DNA from: VRUE01 sp036276735
Lineage (GTDB): Bacteria; Actinomycetota; Thermoleophilia; Solirubrobacterales; 70-9
Reading direction: 5' to 3'
Length of the DNA stretch: 64,000 bases
Assembly (NCBI GenBank): GCA_036276735.1
Contig: DASUOH010000013.1
Coordinates: 1-64,000 of the forward strand
The notes under the pieces were generated by a model, which saw nothing but the letters and a program-made list of their open reading frames with translations, had not been told where the DNA came from and did not search any database. This document shows positions 50,161-59,405 of this stretch, piece by piece. Position numbers and translations under genes: made by a program. The number at the start of each line of letters is the position of its first letter. The stretch's first letter is position 1.

Positions 50161-51668
50161 GGTCCTCCCGGGGTCAGGCTCGGCGGCCCTGGCTGGCCGA
50201 GGCCGGCGTTGAGGTCGGGGACGGGGTTGGTGTGGCAACGGACGTCCGGCTTCTTCGGCGGCCTGCCGCCGAGCTGCGGCTGGACACCCGCGGGCGGCTC
50301 GATCGTGAAGCCCCAACCGACTCGGTCGGTGGAGAGGTTGCCTTTCGGGTTGGGGAGGCCGACGAGCTCGTCGCCACCGCCCGGCTGCACGCGGGCGTAG
50401 AAGCCGTTGCCGTCGAAGTTCTGGCCCCAGCCGGCCAGGTTGACGAGGCCGTAGAGGAACTCCCGGTAGGCCGGCCCGCCGGTCGAGAAGCGGTCTTCGA
50501 TCGTCTGCTCGTTGGTGGGCACGAGCACCTGGGTGGTGCAGAGGCTGATCCGGTTGATCTCTGGGATCGTGATCGCTTTGCCGGCCTGCGCGGCACCCGC
50601 CAGGCCAGGCGTCGCCTCGCGCAGCATGCGAGCCACACCGCCGAGCTCACGGTCACTGAGCAACGGGTTGGCCTGGCGCAGCCAGGGTCGGCCGGCGGCG
50701 ATCAACCCCGGCAGCTCGGCGACCGCAGGGCGCAGCTCGATCGCGTAGGCACGCAGCGGCGGCAGGGTGCGGTTGAGGCTGACCAGGGAGGTCCGCGCGG
50801 TTCGCAGCGCCGGCGCAAAGCGCTGGAAGGTCGCGGCCAGGTTGGAGGACTGGGCGGCGAGCGCGCCGGTGAAGACGTCGAAGTTGACGATCAGCTGCTG
50901 CAGGTCCTCCTCACGGGCGGCGAGCGCGCCGAAGGTGCGGCTGGCGCCACCGATGAAGCGCGAGAGGTCACCCGGTTCGGTGCCGAGGAAGGCATTCGTG
51001 ACCTGGGCGCTGTAGCGACCGGCGCGGCCGCCGTGGCGGAGCGCGTAGTTGAGGCCCTCGGCGCCGCTCTTGCCCCGTGCGTCCGGCAGCTGCGTCGCGT
51101 CTTCGGCGGCGCTGGGTTTGCGGGTCAGCGATTCGCCATAGCTTTCGAGCAGGCGGCTGAGGTCAGCCCGGACCGGCGACTGCAGCGCGGTCAGCACCTC
51201 GTCGAGCTGGACCGAGATCGAGGTGCGGCTGACCGGGATCGTGCCGCCGCTGTCCATCTCGGCGGCACTGGGGCTGCCGGGGTCGAGGTCGACGAAGAAG
51301 TTGCCCTCGAGGAAGATCCGCGGCCGGATCTGGGCGTAGGCGTCGGCGTGGATCGGTCGGCCCTTCTCTTCCACCGTGAAGGTAACCGTCGAGGTGCCGC
51401 CATCCTGGCTCGTCTCGATCACTTTGCCGACGTCGACGCCGGCGATCCGCACGGGCGAGTTCACAGAGATGTTCGCCGAGTTGGCAAAGGTGGCGCTCAG
51501 TTCGTAGCCGTAGCCGGTGAACGGGACGTGTTTGGTGAAGGCCAGGTAGGGACCGACCGTGAAGATCAGCACGAAGATCAACGCGATGGACGCGTTGCTC
51601 GGCCGCCAGCCGAACAGGCTGCGCTTGCCGGCGTGCTGCCTGACGTCCCTCTCCGGCAGGCGGCCCAT
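50157..51668 (-). CDS. MCE-family protein, fourth of operon
   Basis: 503 aa. TM ~28–47 (ASIALIFVLIFTVGPYLAF), MCE domain ~53–145 (PVRIAGVDVGKVIETS, FLEGNFFVDLDPG). Helical region follows; the C-terminal ~100 residues are Gly/Pro-rich. Its ATG shares one base with the stop of the preceding gene (TAATG, 51668). Confidence 0.88.
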   Translation of the reverse strand: MGRLPERDVRQHAGKRSLFGWRPSNASIALIFVLIFTVGPYLAFTKHVPFTGYGYELSATFANSANISVNSPVRIAGVDVGKVIETSQDGGTSTVTFTVEEKGRPIHADAYAQIRPRIFLEGNFFVDLDPGSPSAAEMDSGGTIPVSRTSISVQLDEVLTALQSPVRADLSRLLESYGESLTRKPSAAEDATQLPDARGKSGAEGLNYALRHGGRAGRYSAQVTNAFLGTEPGDLSRFIGGASRTFGALAAREEDLQQLIVNFDVFTGALAAQSSNLAATFQRFAPALRTARTSLVSLNRTLPPLRAYAIELRPAVAELPGLIAAGRPWLRQANPLLSDRELGGVARMLREATPGLAGAAQAGKAITIPEINRISLCTTQVLVPTNEQTIEDRFSTGGPAYREFLYGLVNLAGWGQNFDGNGFYARVQPGGGDELVGLPNPKGNLSTDRVGWGFTIEPPAGVQPQLGGRPPKKPDVRCHTNPVPDLNAGLGQPGPPSLTPGGP

Positions 51669-53071
51669 TATTCGCTGCCCCCGGTCGTCGTGCCGAGCAG
51701 GTCGGGAGCGCGGCCGATCACGGTCTCGCCGACCGAGTAGCGCTCGTTGCCGGCTTCACAGACCCCGCCCTGTCCAGGCGCGGCCGTCCGCGGGTAGGGA
51801 TTAACGTGAAGGTTGTTTTTCCCTTTGCCGCTGGCCGGGGCCGAGGAGGGCAGCGACTCGGCGTTCGGTCCGTCCGGCGCCTCGAAGCCGACCACGTTGA
51901 GCCAGTTGCCGACGCCGTTGCTGCCGCTGGCGACGCTGGCGAAGTTGCGGAATGCGAGGGTGAGGTAGTTGCAGCGCGTCTGGGCGGGGGCGATGAAGCG
52001 CATCGCCGGCCCGAGCAGCTTGTTGGTGTCGATCAACAGGTCGAGCCCGTTGAAGACCCCCGGCGCTTCCTGGAAGTCGAGCAAGGCTTCGGCGGTCGGG
52101 GTGATCTGCGCGTTGAAGGCCGGCGAGGCGTTGAGCACCGGAATGCCGGCGCGCAACGCCGAGTTGATCGTCGGCGCCGTGCGCCCGATCGCGCGTGCGC
52201 CCGGCTGCAGCGCCGTGAAGAAGCGGGCGGAGCTGTTGAAGAAGGGGCGGATTTGGGGCAGGTCGGCGGTCACCGCGTCAAGCGTCTCGGGGCTTTTTTC
52301 GATCGTTTCCTGGATGTATGGACGCGAGACCCGCGCAAAAGCGGCGAAGGTGCGGTCGAGCGCGACGAACATGCTCGCCTGCGTCTCGGCCACCGGCGCG
52401 ACCGTGGCGGACAAGTCCTCGAGCGCCCGCCAGAAGCCGCCGAATTCGGTGCTCGGCGCGACGATCGTGCGCAGCGGGCCCTGGCTGCTTTCAGCCAGTT
52501 CGCGCAGGGCGCCAAGGGCGTTGTTGATCTGCGGCCCCCGCCCTGCCAGGGTGTTGCCGAAACCGGTCAGGCTGCGCCGGATGTTGTTGCGCGTCTCCTC
52601 GTCGAACATGTTGAAGAACTCGTCGATGTCGACCGGTTCTGGCCGCGCCGCAGAGACCGGGATCGTGTCGCCGGCCTCGAACCCCTCGTCGGAGGTGCCG
52701 GGGACGATCTGCAGGTATTTGAGCCCGAGCGGCGATTTCGGCCGGATCATCATCGTCGAGTCGACCGGGATCGGTTCGGCGCTCTTGTCGAGGCGGACGT
52801 CAAGCTCGGCCACCACCTCGCCGTTCTCGAGCTGAACGGGGTCGACGCCGCGCACGACCCCGACGCGGGCGCCGCCGATCCGCACCTCGTTGCCTTTGAC
52901 GATCGCGTCCGCGTTGGGCACCCGGGCGGTCAGGTTGTAGGTCGAGACGAAGGGAAGCCCGTTGTTGGCGTTGTAGGCAAGGAAGACGGCGACGATGAGA
53001 ATCAGCACCGTCACCGCCCCGACGATCACCGGGCTGCTCGCCACCCCCTGTATGCCGCTGCGTTGTTTCAT
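51668..53071 (-). CDS. MCE-family protein, third of operon
   Basis: 467 aa. TM ~13–33 (SPVIVGAVTVLILIVAVFLA), MCE domain ~42–135 (EVRIGGARVGVVRGVD, PLGLKYLQIVPGTS), then a helical stretch to ~370 and a polar C-terminus. ATGA overlap with the previous gene at 53068–53071. Confidence 0.88.
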   Translation of the reverse strand: MKQRSGIQGVASSPVIVGAVTVLILIVAVFLAYNANNGLPFVSTYNLTARVPNADAIVKGNEVRIGGARVGVVRGVDPVQLENGEVVAELDVRLDKSAEPIPVDSTMMIRPKSPLGLKYLQIVPGTSDEGFEAGDTIPVSAARPEPVDIDEFFNMFDEETRNNIRRSLTGFGNTLAGRGPQINNALGALRELAESSQGPLRTIVAPSTEFGGFWRALEDLSATVAPVAETQASMFVALDRTFAAFARVSRPYIQETIEKSPETLDAVTADLPQIRPFFNSSARFFTALQPGARAIGRTAPTINSALRAGIPVLNASPAFNAQITPTAEALLDFQEAPGVFNGLDLLIDTNKLLGPAMRFIAPAQTRCNYLTLAFRNFASVASGSNGVGNWLNVVGFEAPDGPNAESLPSSAPASGKGKNNLHVNPYPRTAAPGQGGVCEAGNERYSVGETVIGRAPDLLGTTTGGSE

Positions 53072-54609
53072 GGCGCCAGGAGGTAGTCGAGGAGGGCGAG
53101 GTTCTCGTTCGTCTCAGCGGCTTCTTCGAGCTCTTCGCCTTCACCGAGCTCGGGGGCCGGGGGTTCGGGGAGGGGCGCGGAAGGGGCGGGCGGCGCCGGT
53201 TCGGGTGCACCGCCTGGGGCGGTCACGCCGCCCTCCTCAGAGGCTTCCCCGCCGCGGTTCTGGAGTTCTTCGATCAATTGGAGGAGACCGGACGTCGTGG
53301 CGCCGGCAGAGGACGCGGTCGGTTCGCCTTCGATGTCGTGGAAGTTGGCGGAGCAGCCACTGGTTTCCGCGAGCACGTAGTCGGTGCAGTTGCTGAGCGT
53401 GATCAACGCCCGGCCGAAGTGCCCGTACTGATCGAATTCGTTGAACGCGGCAGTGGTGTTGTAGATCAGGTCGACGAGGCCGTCCCAGCCGCCGGTTTTC
53501 TGCGTGCTGACGAAGAACTTGGCGAGGTCGGTGGTGGGCTGGGCGCCGCTGCGGGCGACGTTGCGTGCCTTGACGACGACTGGGTCGGCGGCCCGCAGGA
53601 TCGGCCCGGCCTCCTCGCCGGTGGCGCCAAGCGAACGCAGGGCGACCGTCGAAGCGGCCGAGAACGGCGCCAGTGCTTCGGTCGCCCTGGTGAAGGCCGG
53701 CGCCGAACGGCCGAAGTCGGTGAAGACCGGAGCGGCCGCGTTCGAGAAGCCTTCGAGGCCCCGCATCGTCTTCCGGAACTCACGTAGGAACGCGGGCAGC
53801 TTGTTGAACGAGGCTTCGAGATCCGGTCCTCTTTCGGCGCTCGCTTCCGCCGCCGCCCCGGCGTTGGAGAAGAAGCCGGCGACGCTCTGGCGCTCGCGAG
53901 CCAGCGCTGAGAGGATCTGCTCCGAGTCAGCGGAGAGCTGGGCGAGCTCGTTGCGCTGTTCGGAGAGCGTTCCGAGCAACCGGTTGGCGTCGCGCAGCAC
54001 CGGGTTGGAGCGCTCGATCGCGGCCGCGAGGTCCTCGCCGCGGCCGGCCAGGCTGGCGCCGAGTTCGTTGAGGATGAGCCGGAAGCGCTGCGCGTAGGGC
54101 AGGCGGTTGATGTTGTTGATCAGGTCCGGGTCGACGGTGGAGCTGTTCTGCTCGAGCGGCAGCAGGTACTGGCCCTCGCCCGGTTGCCCGTCGGGGATCT
54201 CACGCAGCGGCGGCGCCGGGCGCGAACCGGGCGCGCGCGGCAGGGTTGGGCGGCAGTCGATGAACTTCTCGCCGATCAGCGACTGCGGGCGGATGACGCA
54301 CGTCGCGTCGCGGCGGAAGTCCCGGAAGCCGGGATCCTCGATCTTCATCACCAGCGCCGCCTTGCCGGGGGCGGCCTGCGGCCTGCCGTCCTCGAAGGAG
54401 GCGATCTCGCCGGGGACCGTGACGTCGACCGCCTCGATCGTGCCGACCGTGGCGCCGGCGACCCTGACTTCCTCCCCCTCGACCAGGAAGTTGCTGTTGT
54501 CGAAGATGGCGCGGACCATGTAGGCGTCGTCGTCCTCCCCGGCGGTGACGAGCAGGACGACCGCTGCGAGGGCGGCGACGAGGATGAGTGGGATGAGCAG
54601 CTTTTTCAT
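53068..54609 (-). CDS. MCE-family protein, second of operon
   Basis: 513 aa from ATG 54609, chosen for its ATGA overlap with the preceding stop and the direct TM start (MKKLLIPLILVAALAAVVLL). MCE domain ~30–130 (EVRVAGATVGTIEAVDV, LIGEKFIDCRP). A ~75-residue Glu/Pro/Ala-rich tail ends the protein. The extra Cys in the MCE domain (FIDC) is unusual among the six. Confidence 0.87.
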   Translation of the reverse strand: MKKLLIPLILVAALAAVVLLVTAGEDDDAYMVRAIFDNSNFLVEGEEVRVAGATVGTIEAVDVTVPGEIASFEDGRPQAAPGKAALVMKIEDPGFRDFRRDATCVIRPQSLIGEKFIDCRPTLPRAPGSRPAPPLREIPDGQPGEGQYLLPLEQNSSTVDPDLINNINRLPYAQRFRLILNELGASLAGRGEDLAAAIERSNPVLRDANRLLGTLSEQRNELAQLSADSEQILSALARERQSVAGFFSNAGAAAEASAERGPDLEASFNKLPAFLREFRKTMRGLEGFSNAAAPVFTDFGRSAPAFTRATEALAPFSAASTVALRSLGATGEEAGPILRAADPVVVKARNVARSGAQPTTDLAKFFVSTQKTGGWDGLVDLIYNTTAAFNEFDQYGHFGRALITLSNCTDYVLAETSGCSANFHDIEGEPTASSAGATTSGLLQLIEELQNRGGEASEEGGVTAPGGAPEPAPPAPSAPLPEPPAPELGEGEELEEAAETNENLALLDYLLAP

Positions 54610-56009
54610 GGCCCTGGCGGCACGTCGGTCCGGTCGCATTCGGTCGGGGACACGTCGGCACCCTCGTGCGGCGGCTCGGTGAACGGGTTGGAGCCATCCG
54701 GGGCGGGCTGAGTAGCGCCGCCGGGACAGCGTCGCTTGACCTCGGTGGCGCCCTGGTAAGCGTCGTACTGTTCGCTCGGCGCAATCGGGTCCAGCTCGCC
54801 GCTTTCCTCGTCGTAGTCGAAGATGTTCATCATCAACGAGGCGCGGGCGTAGTGGCCATTGCCGTCGTAGTAGCCGGTCAGCTGTCCCAGCTTGCCGAAG
54901 CCGGCGAAGATGTCCGGCGTGTAGGCCCGGATGAAGTTGAGGTTCGGTTGGAAGTCCGCGATCGCCTGTTCGGCGTGCGGGAAGCTGCGCGAGGCGCGCT
55001 GTTGGACACCCGGCAGGGTCGCCAGCAGCTCGGCGGTGTCATTGGCGAAGCCGGGCCGCCGCATCGTCAGCCGCAGGTCGCGGAAGACCGGCACCGCCTT
55101 CGCCAGGAAGGGCCGTAGCTCGCGCAGGAAGGGGGCGAGATCTTTCGTCGCCGGCTTCGCCGTTTCGACCAGGGGATCGAGGTCGTCGAGAGCGGCACGG
55201 AGGTTGACGAAGGTGGTGTTGCTCTGGCGGAAGACGGGCGGCAGCAGGCGCAGCGTCTGGCTGAAGCGTTCGTTCTGGGTCGCGATCGCGTTGAAGGCGG
55301 TGTTGGCGTTGGCGAAGGCGCTGGAGAGGCTTTCGCCGCGCGCCGCGATCGCCGTCGTCAGCTTGCCGGAGCTGACGACGAAGCGCTCGAGCAGCCGCTG
55401 ATCGGCGGTCAGCTCACCGATGAAGGCGCTGGTGCGGTTGAGGGCCGGCCCGAAGTATTTGTAGGTCTCGTTGGCCTCGGGGCCGCGGTCCGCGTAGATC
55501 GCCGCGTTGCCCCGGAAGAACTCGCCGAGCCCCCGCCGCACCGAGCGGGGGAACGTGTTGAGGAACTGGTCGAGGTCGACCGGCGTCGTCGTCTGGTCGA
55601 GGCCGATCACCGCGCCGTCCTCGAGCTCCGCGTTGCTGTTCGGCCCCGGGCTGATCGAGACGTAGTGGTTGGCGACGCCGGCCAGCGAGGTGGCGCGGGA
55701 GGTTGCGGTCGAGCCCTCGTGCAGCTGCTGGTCGACGCTGATCTCGACCCGGGCGAGGTTGTCGTCGGTCAGCTCGATGCTGTCGACCGAGCCGACCGGC
55801 TGACCGCCGATCAAGACCTGGTTGTCGGGGACGAGCTGCGCGGCGTTCTGGAAGATCAGCGAGTACTTGTGGCTGCCGTTGCCGCTGAGCAGGACAAAAG
55901 CGAGCGCCAGCACGACAATTGCGAGGGCCGCGAGGGCCGCCGCGCGGGCAGGGGTAACCCCCCGGCCGGAGCTCGGAATTTTCTCCTCGCCTAACGGTTT
56001 GGCAGCCAC
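54606..56009 (-). CDS. MCE-family protein, first of operon
   Basis: 467 aa, GTG start at 56009. TM ~22–42 (AAALAALAIVVLALAFVLLS), MCE domain ~48–135 (QVLIGGQPVGSVDSIE, ANHYVSISPGPN), helical region to ~360, then a region with FGKLGQLTGYYDGNGHYA and a Cys-containing polar tail. No good ribosome site; TACGAT on the minus strand at 56069–56064 could be a -10 with a ~48-nt leader. In mycobacterial mce loci two YrbE permease genes come before this position; here an MMPL gene does. Confidence 0.86.
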   Translation of the reverse strand: MAAKPLGEEKIPSSGRGVTPARAAALAALAIVVLALAFVLLSGNGSHKYSLIFQNAAQLVPDNQVLIGGQPVGSVDSIELTDDNLARVEISVDQQLHEGSTATSRATSLAGVANHYVSISPGPNSNAELEDGAVIGLDQTTTPVDLDQFLNTFPRSVRRGLGEFFRGNAAIYADRGPEANETYKYFGPALNRTSAFIGELTADQRLLERFVVSSGKLTTAIAARGESLSSAFANANTAFNAIATQNERFSQTLRLLPPVFRQSNTTFVNLRAALDDLDPLVETAKPATKDLAPFLRELRPFLAKAVPVFRDLRLTMRRPGFANDTAELLATLPGVQQRASRSFPHAEQAIADFQPNLNFIRAYTPDIFAGFGKLGQLTGYYDGNGHYARASLMMNIFDYDEESGELDPIAPSEQYDAYQGATEVKRRCPGGATQPAPDGSNPFTEPPHEGADVSPTECDRTDVPPGP

Positions 56010-56139
56010 GTGCTTTTTGCCTGCTGCTCCCTGCCTCCGAACTCAACGGAGCAGCGACCTCGAATCGTATCCGAGCGCCCAGTTGCCCCGCGTTTGCCTG
56101 CGCTTCCCTTAATGCCAAGTCAACGCCGGACCCGTGCGC
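56010..56139. other. Spacer between the MMPL gene and the mce operon
   Basis: 130 nt. Contains TTGACT (minus strand, near 56123) and TACGAT (56069–56064), but not at promoter spacing from one another. No hairpin is evident, so read-through from the MMPL gene into the mce genes is possible. Confidence 0.35.
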
Positions 56140-59100
56140 TCAGACGTTGACACGGGGCATCGCCCGGTCCAGCCAGCGCGGCAGCCACCAGACCCGGTCG
56201 CCCAGCAACAGCATCAACGCGGGCAGAAGGACGATGCGGACGACGGTCGCATCGAGCAGCACCGCAACCGTCAGGCCGACGCCGAGCTGGCTCACCGTGG
56301 CGATCGGCGCCCCGGCGAAGGCGACGAAGACAGCCATCATGATCGCCGCGGCGCCGGTGATCACCCGCGCCGTCTTGGCGAGCCCGTATTGGATCGCCTC
56401 GGCGTGGACGTGGCCGCGGTCATAGCGCTCTTTCATGCGCACGAGCAGGAATACCGCGTAATCGATCGAGAGCCCGAAGACGACGCCGAAGATCGCCGTG
56501 GCGCCGACCGCGTCGACGTACTCGTGACCGCCGAGCGGCCAGCTCTCGGGGACCTCGAAGAGCAGCGTGAGGACGCCGAAGGCGACTGCGACGGTCGCCA
56601 GATTGAGAGCGACCGCGATCGCCGCCAACGGGATCGCCCGCAGAACGAGGACGAGGATGAGGAAGGTGGCGACCGTGATCGCCGCGACCACCCAGGGGAT
56701 TCGTGCCCGCGTCACGCTGCTGTAGTCGTTGAGCTGGGCGGCGCCGCCGGCCACGCCGGTGTTCAGGTTCGCCTCGCGACCCAGGTCGGTCGCCGCGTCC
56801 TCGAGCTGCTCGTGGAGTGCCCTCGATCCCGGCGTGTTGAAGGTGTGGCGGGAGATGACCAGCATCGCGGCCGCCTGCCCGCCGCCGTCGATGTCGATCG
56901 CGCTGGAGGCGCGTTCGCGCAGCGCCGGGCGAGCGCCGTCCAGGGCAGTGAGCACGAAGTAGCCCGAGTCGAAGATGCCGGGGCTCGTGCGGCGCAAGCG
57001 ACGGGCCTGGCCTCGCAGCCGCACCTCGTTGGTGAGGACCTGGACCGCGGCGCGCTGCAGCCCGTCCTGCAGTGCGTATGAGCGACTGAAGCCGCTGGCC
57101 AGGTTTTCTTCCAACGCCGAGGCGCCGCCGCCAAGCCGCGAGATGCCGCCGGCCAGCGCGCTGGCGCCCGATCCGAGGCGCTCGAGGCCATCGTCGAGCT
57201 GCGAAGCGGCCCTGGCCAGCCGTGCCGAGCCTCGCGCCACGCGCTTGCCGGCGCTCTCGATTCGTCGCAGGCCATCGGAGAGGCGTTCGGCGCCGGAACG
57301 GAGGCGCTTGATCAGGATCACGCCGGAGACGAGCCAGGCGGTCACCTGCTCTGCTTCCTCGGCATCGGCGAGGAGCCTTTCGTGGAGCGCGGTCAGCTCC
57401 TCGGGTAGGACGCCGGCGGCCTCGGCCGCAGCGCGCACCGCTTCCAACGCGGCAGGGAAGTTGGGGTCCGTCCTGCCCACGGTCATCCCTTCGAGCTGCT
57501 CGAGCGCGGTCTGGATCTGCTCGTCCGCCTCGGTGGCGGGTCGGATCAGCTGCGGCAACTTGACATGCGCGTCCTCGTTGAGGTCTTTCTGCAGCCGGCG
57601 CGAGCGCGAGAGGGCGTTGCGGCGTAGATTGGCCGGCAGGCTCTGGACCCCGAACTTGAGCTGGAGCGCGGCAAGCGCGGCGCGATGCTGGGCCCCGGCG
57701 AGGCGGCGGGTGCCCGAGGCGAAGGTCTCGAGCGCCGAGACCGCTCGCTCACTGCCCGAGGTCGCACGGGCGAGGCCGGTGGCGACCGCCGAGGCGCCCT
57801 CCTCGGCGGCGCCCGCGCCCTGGGCGATCAAGCCGGCGCCGTAGGTGGCCTGGGAAAGGCCTTCGCGCAGTTGACTGACCCCGAGGGCCGCCCGGCCGAG
57901 GTTGCGGCCCAGTCTGCGCAGCTGGACGAGCGGTGCCGCCCGGCCGCCGGCGCGCAGCAACCGCGAGCCGCGTTCGCGGAGCGGCGTGACCCGCTCGGAG
58001 ACCTGAGCCGGGCCGATCACGGTCTTGACCCCGGGCAGCTCGGCGATCTCGTGCTGCCAGCGACTCAGGGTGGCGAGACGGGCGGGCTCGGTGATCGTCC
58101 CCTCCTCGGCGGCGGCGACGATCACAAACGGTGCGTCGTACCCCGGGCCGATCGCCCCGACGATCGTTTCGAAGTTCTGGCGGGCCGGGTCGTCGTGGGC
58201 GAGCTGGGTCTGGCTCGGCGGGCCGGTCTTCAGCGCCAGCGCGGGCGCCGAGAGGGCGAGGACGATGAGGCCGATCACCGCGGCTGCCAGGACTGGCCGC
58301 CTGAGGGCGGCCCCCACCAGGGTCATCAGTCGCGAGTCGCCTTCGCTCGGCGCCGGGCCGATCCGCCAACGGTCGACGTTGGGCCCGAGCATGGCGAGGA
58401 CCACCGGACCGGGGACGATCGCCACCAGAACGCTGAGGCCGACGACGAGCGCCAGGGTGGCCGCCAGCGATGCCAGCAGCGAGCCGGGCACGATGAAGAA
58501 GGCGACGACCATCGAGAGCATCAACGTGCTGCCGGCGAACACAGTGGTGCGGCCCGCCGTGCGGCGGGTCGCGGCGGCGGCGGTGCGCGGATCGGCCCCT
58601 CCCTGGAGCTCCTCGCGGAAGCGCGAGACGATCAACAGCGAGTAGTCGACGCCGAGCGCCAAACCCATCATCGTGCAGACGGTCAACGCGAAAGCGTCGA
58701 CGCTGAACCACTCGGCGAGAATCGAAAGGAGGCCGCGGGAGGCGATCACGGTCGCCGCGCCGAAGACGAGCGGTACGGCAGCTGCCACCGGCGAGCGGAA
58801 GACGAGCAGGAGGACGACGAGCAGGATCGGCAGGGCGATCAGCTCGCCGCGCTCGGTCGCGTCGATCGAGTCTTCCTGGATCGCCCGGGAAAGCGTCGCG
58901 TAGCCGGTCTGCGTCGCCTCGACCGGCGGCTCTATCCGCTCCTCGAGCGTCTCGTCGAGGCGCGGGACAACCTCGTTCACCGCCTCCTCGATGCCGACGT
59001 GGAAGTCGATCAGGATCAAGGCGCGCCGCGGCGTCGGGCGCAGGCGCTGGACCGCGCCGCGGTCCCAGGGCGAGAGAGTCGTGACGGTCGGGTCGCGACG

Positions 59101-59364
59101 CAGGACGCGGATCAATGCCGGCCCCTGGCGGTCGACCTCCTTGGGCGGGCCCTGCAGCAGGATCACAAACGGCGCCGTGTCGCCGAAGTGCTCGCGGAGC
59201 AGATCGTTGGCCCGCTCCGACGAAGTGCCGGGGATGCTCAGCGAGCTGGGGCTTAGCTTGTCCTCGAGCCCGAAGCCGAGGAAACCGAGCACCGCGATGA
59301 CCAACGCCGAGGCAAGAAGAACGCGCCTCGGGTGCTCGCCTCCCCTGTCCCTCCTCCAAGACAC
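56140..59364 (-). CDS. MMPL/RND-superfamily lipid transporter
   Basis: 1074 aa. Proton-driven exporter with two homologous halves, each with a large periplasmic loop after TM1/TM7 and a bundle of five or six helices. The paired proton-relay residues are present as GVDYS (LGVDYSLLI) and SIDYA (LSIDYAVFL), equivalent to the Asp-Tyr pairs of MmpL3. The second loop (~440–790) is very long, Ala/Arg/Leu-rich and predicted coiled-coil (repeated RLGSGASALAGGISRLGGGA-like stretches), as in the YhgE/MmpL-like subgroup. GTG at 59364 preceded by CAAACT at 7 nt. Located directly upstream of six mce genes; a joint lipid-transport role is inferred. Confidence 0.88.
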   Translation of the reverse strand: MSWRRDRGGEHPRRVLLASALVIAVLGFLGFGLEDKLSPSSLSIPGTSSERANDLLREHFGDTAPFVILLQGPPKEVDRQGPALIRVLRRDPTVTTLSPWDRGAVQRLRPTPRRALILIDFHVGIEEAVNEVVPRLDETLEERIEPPVEATQTGYATLSRAIQEDSIDATERGELIALPILLVVLLLVFRSPVAAAVPLVFGAATVIASRGLLSILAEWFSVDAFALTVCTMMGLALGVDYSLLIVSRFREELQGGADPRTAAAATRRTAGRTTVFAGSTLMLSMVVAFFIVPGSLLASLAATLALVVGLSVLVAIVPGPVVLAMLGPNVDRWRIGPAPSEGDSRLMTLVGAALRRPVLAAAVIGLIVLALSAPALALKTGPPSQTQLAHDDPARQNFETIVGAIGPGYDAPFVIVAAAEEGTITEPARLATLSRWQHEIAELPGVKTVIGPAQVSERVTPLRERGSRLLRAGGRAAPLVQLRRLGRNLGRAALGVSQLREGLSQATYGAGLIAQGAGAAEEGASAVATGLARATSGSERAVSALETFASGTRRLAGAQHRAALAALQLKFGVQSLPANLRRNALSRSRRLQKDLNEDAHVKLPQLIRPATEADEQIQTALEQLEGMTVGRTDPNFPAALEAVRAAAEAAGVLPEELTALHERLLADAEEAEQVTAWLVSGVILIKRLRSGAERLSDGLRRIESAGKRVARGSARLARAASQLDDGLERLGSGASALAGGISRLGGGASALEENLASGFSRSYALQDGLQRAAVQVLTNEVRLRGQARRLRRTSPGIFDSGYFVLTALDGARPALRERASSAIDIDGGGQAAAMLVISRHTFNTPGSRALHEQLEDAATDLGREANLNTGVAGGAAQLNDYSSVTRARIPWVVAAITVATFLILVLVLRAIPLAAIAVALNLATVAVAFGVLTLLFEVPESWPLGGHEYVDAVGATAIFGVVFGLSIDYAVFLLVRMKERYDRGHVHAEAIQYGLAKTARVITGAAAIMMAVFVAFAGAPIATVSQLGVGLTVAVLLDATVVRIVLLPALMLLLGDRVWWLPRWLDRAMPRVNV

Positions 59365-59405
59365 GCGTGGTAGTTTGGCTGGTCGAGACTACGGAGAGGC
59401 GCGGG

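Noticed and set aside
56064..56128. Consensus promoter before the mce operon
   Set aside because: TTGACT and TACGAT are both present on the minus strand but are not ~17 nt apart, so they do not form one promoter.
57685..59256. Long plus-strand frame within the MMPL gene
   Set aside because: Highly charged Asp/Arg/Gly composition typical of antisense frames; the MMPL motifs on the minus strand are clear.
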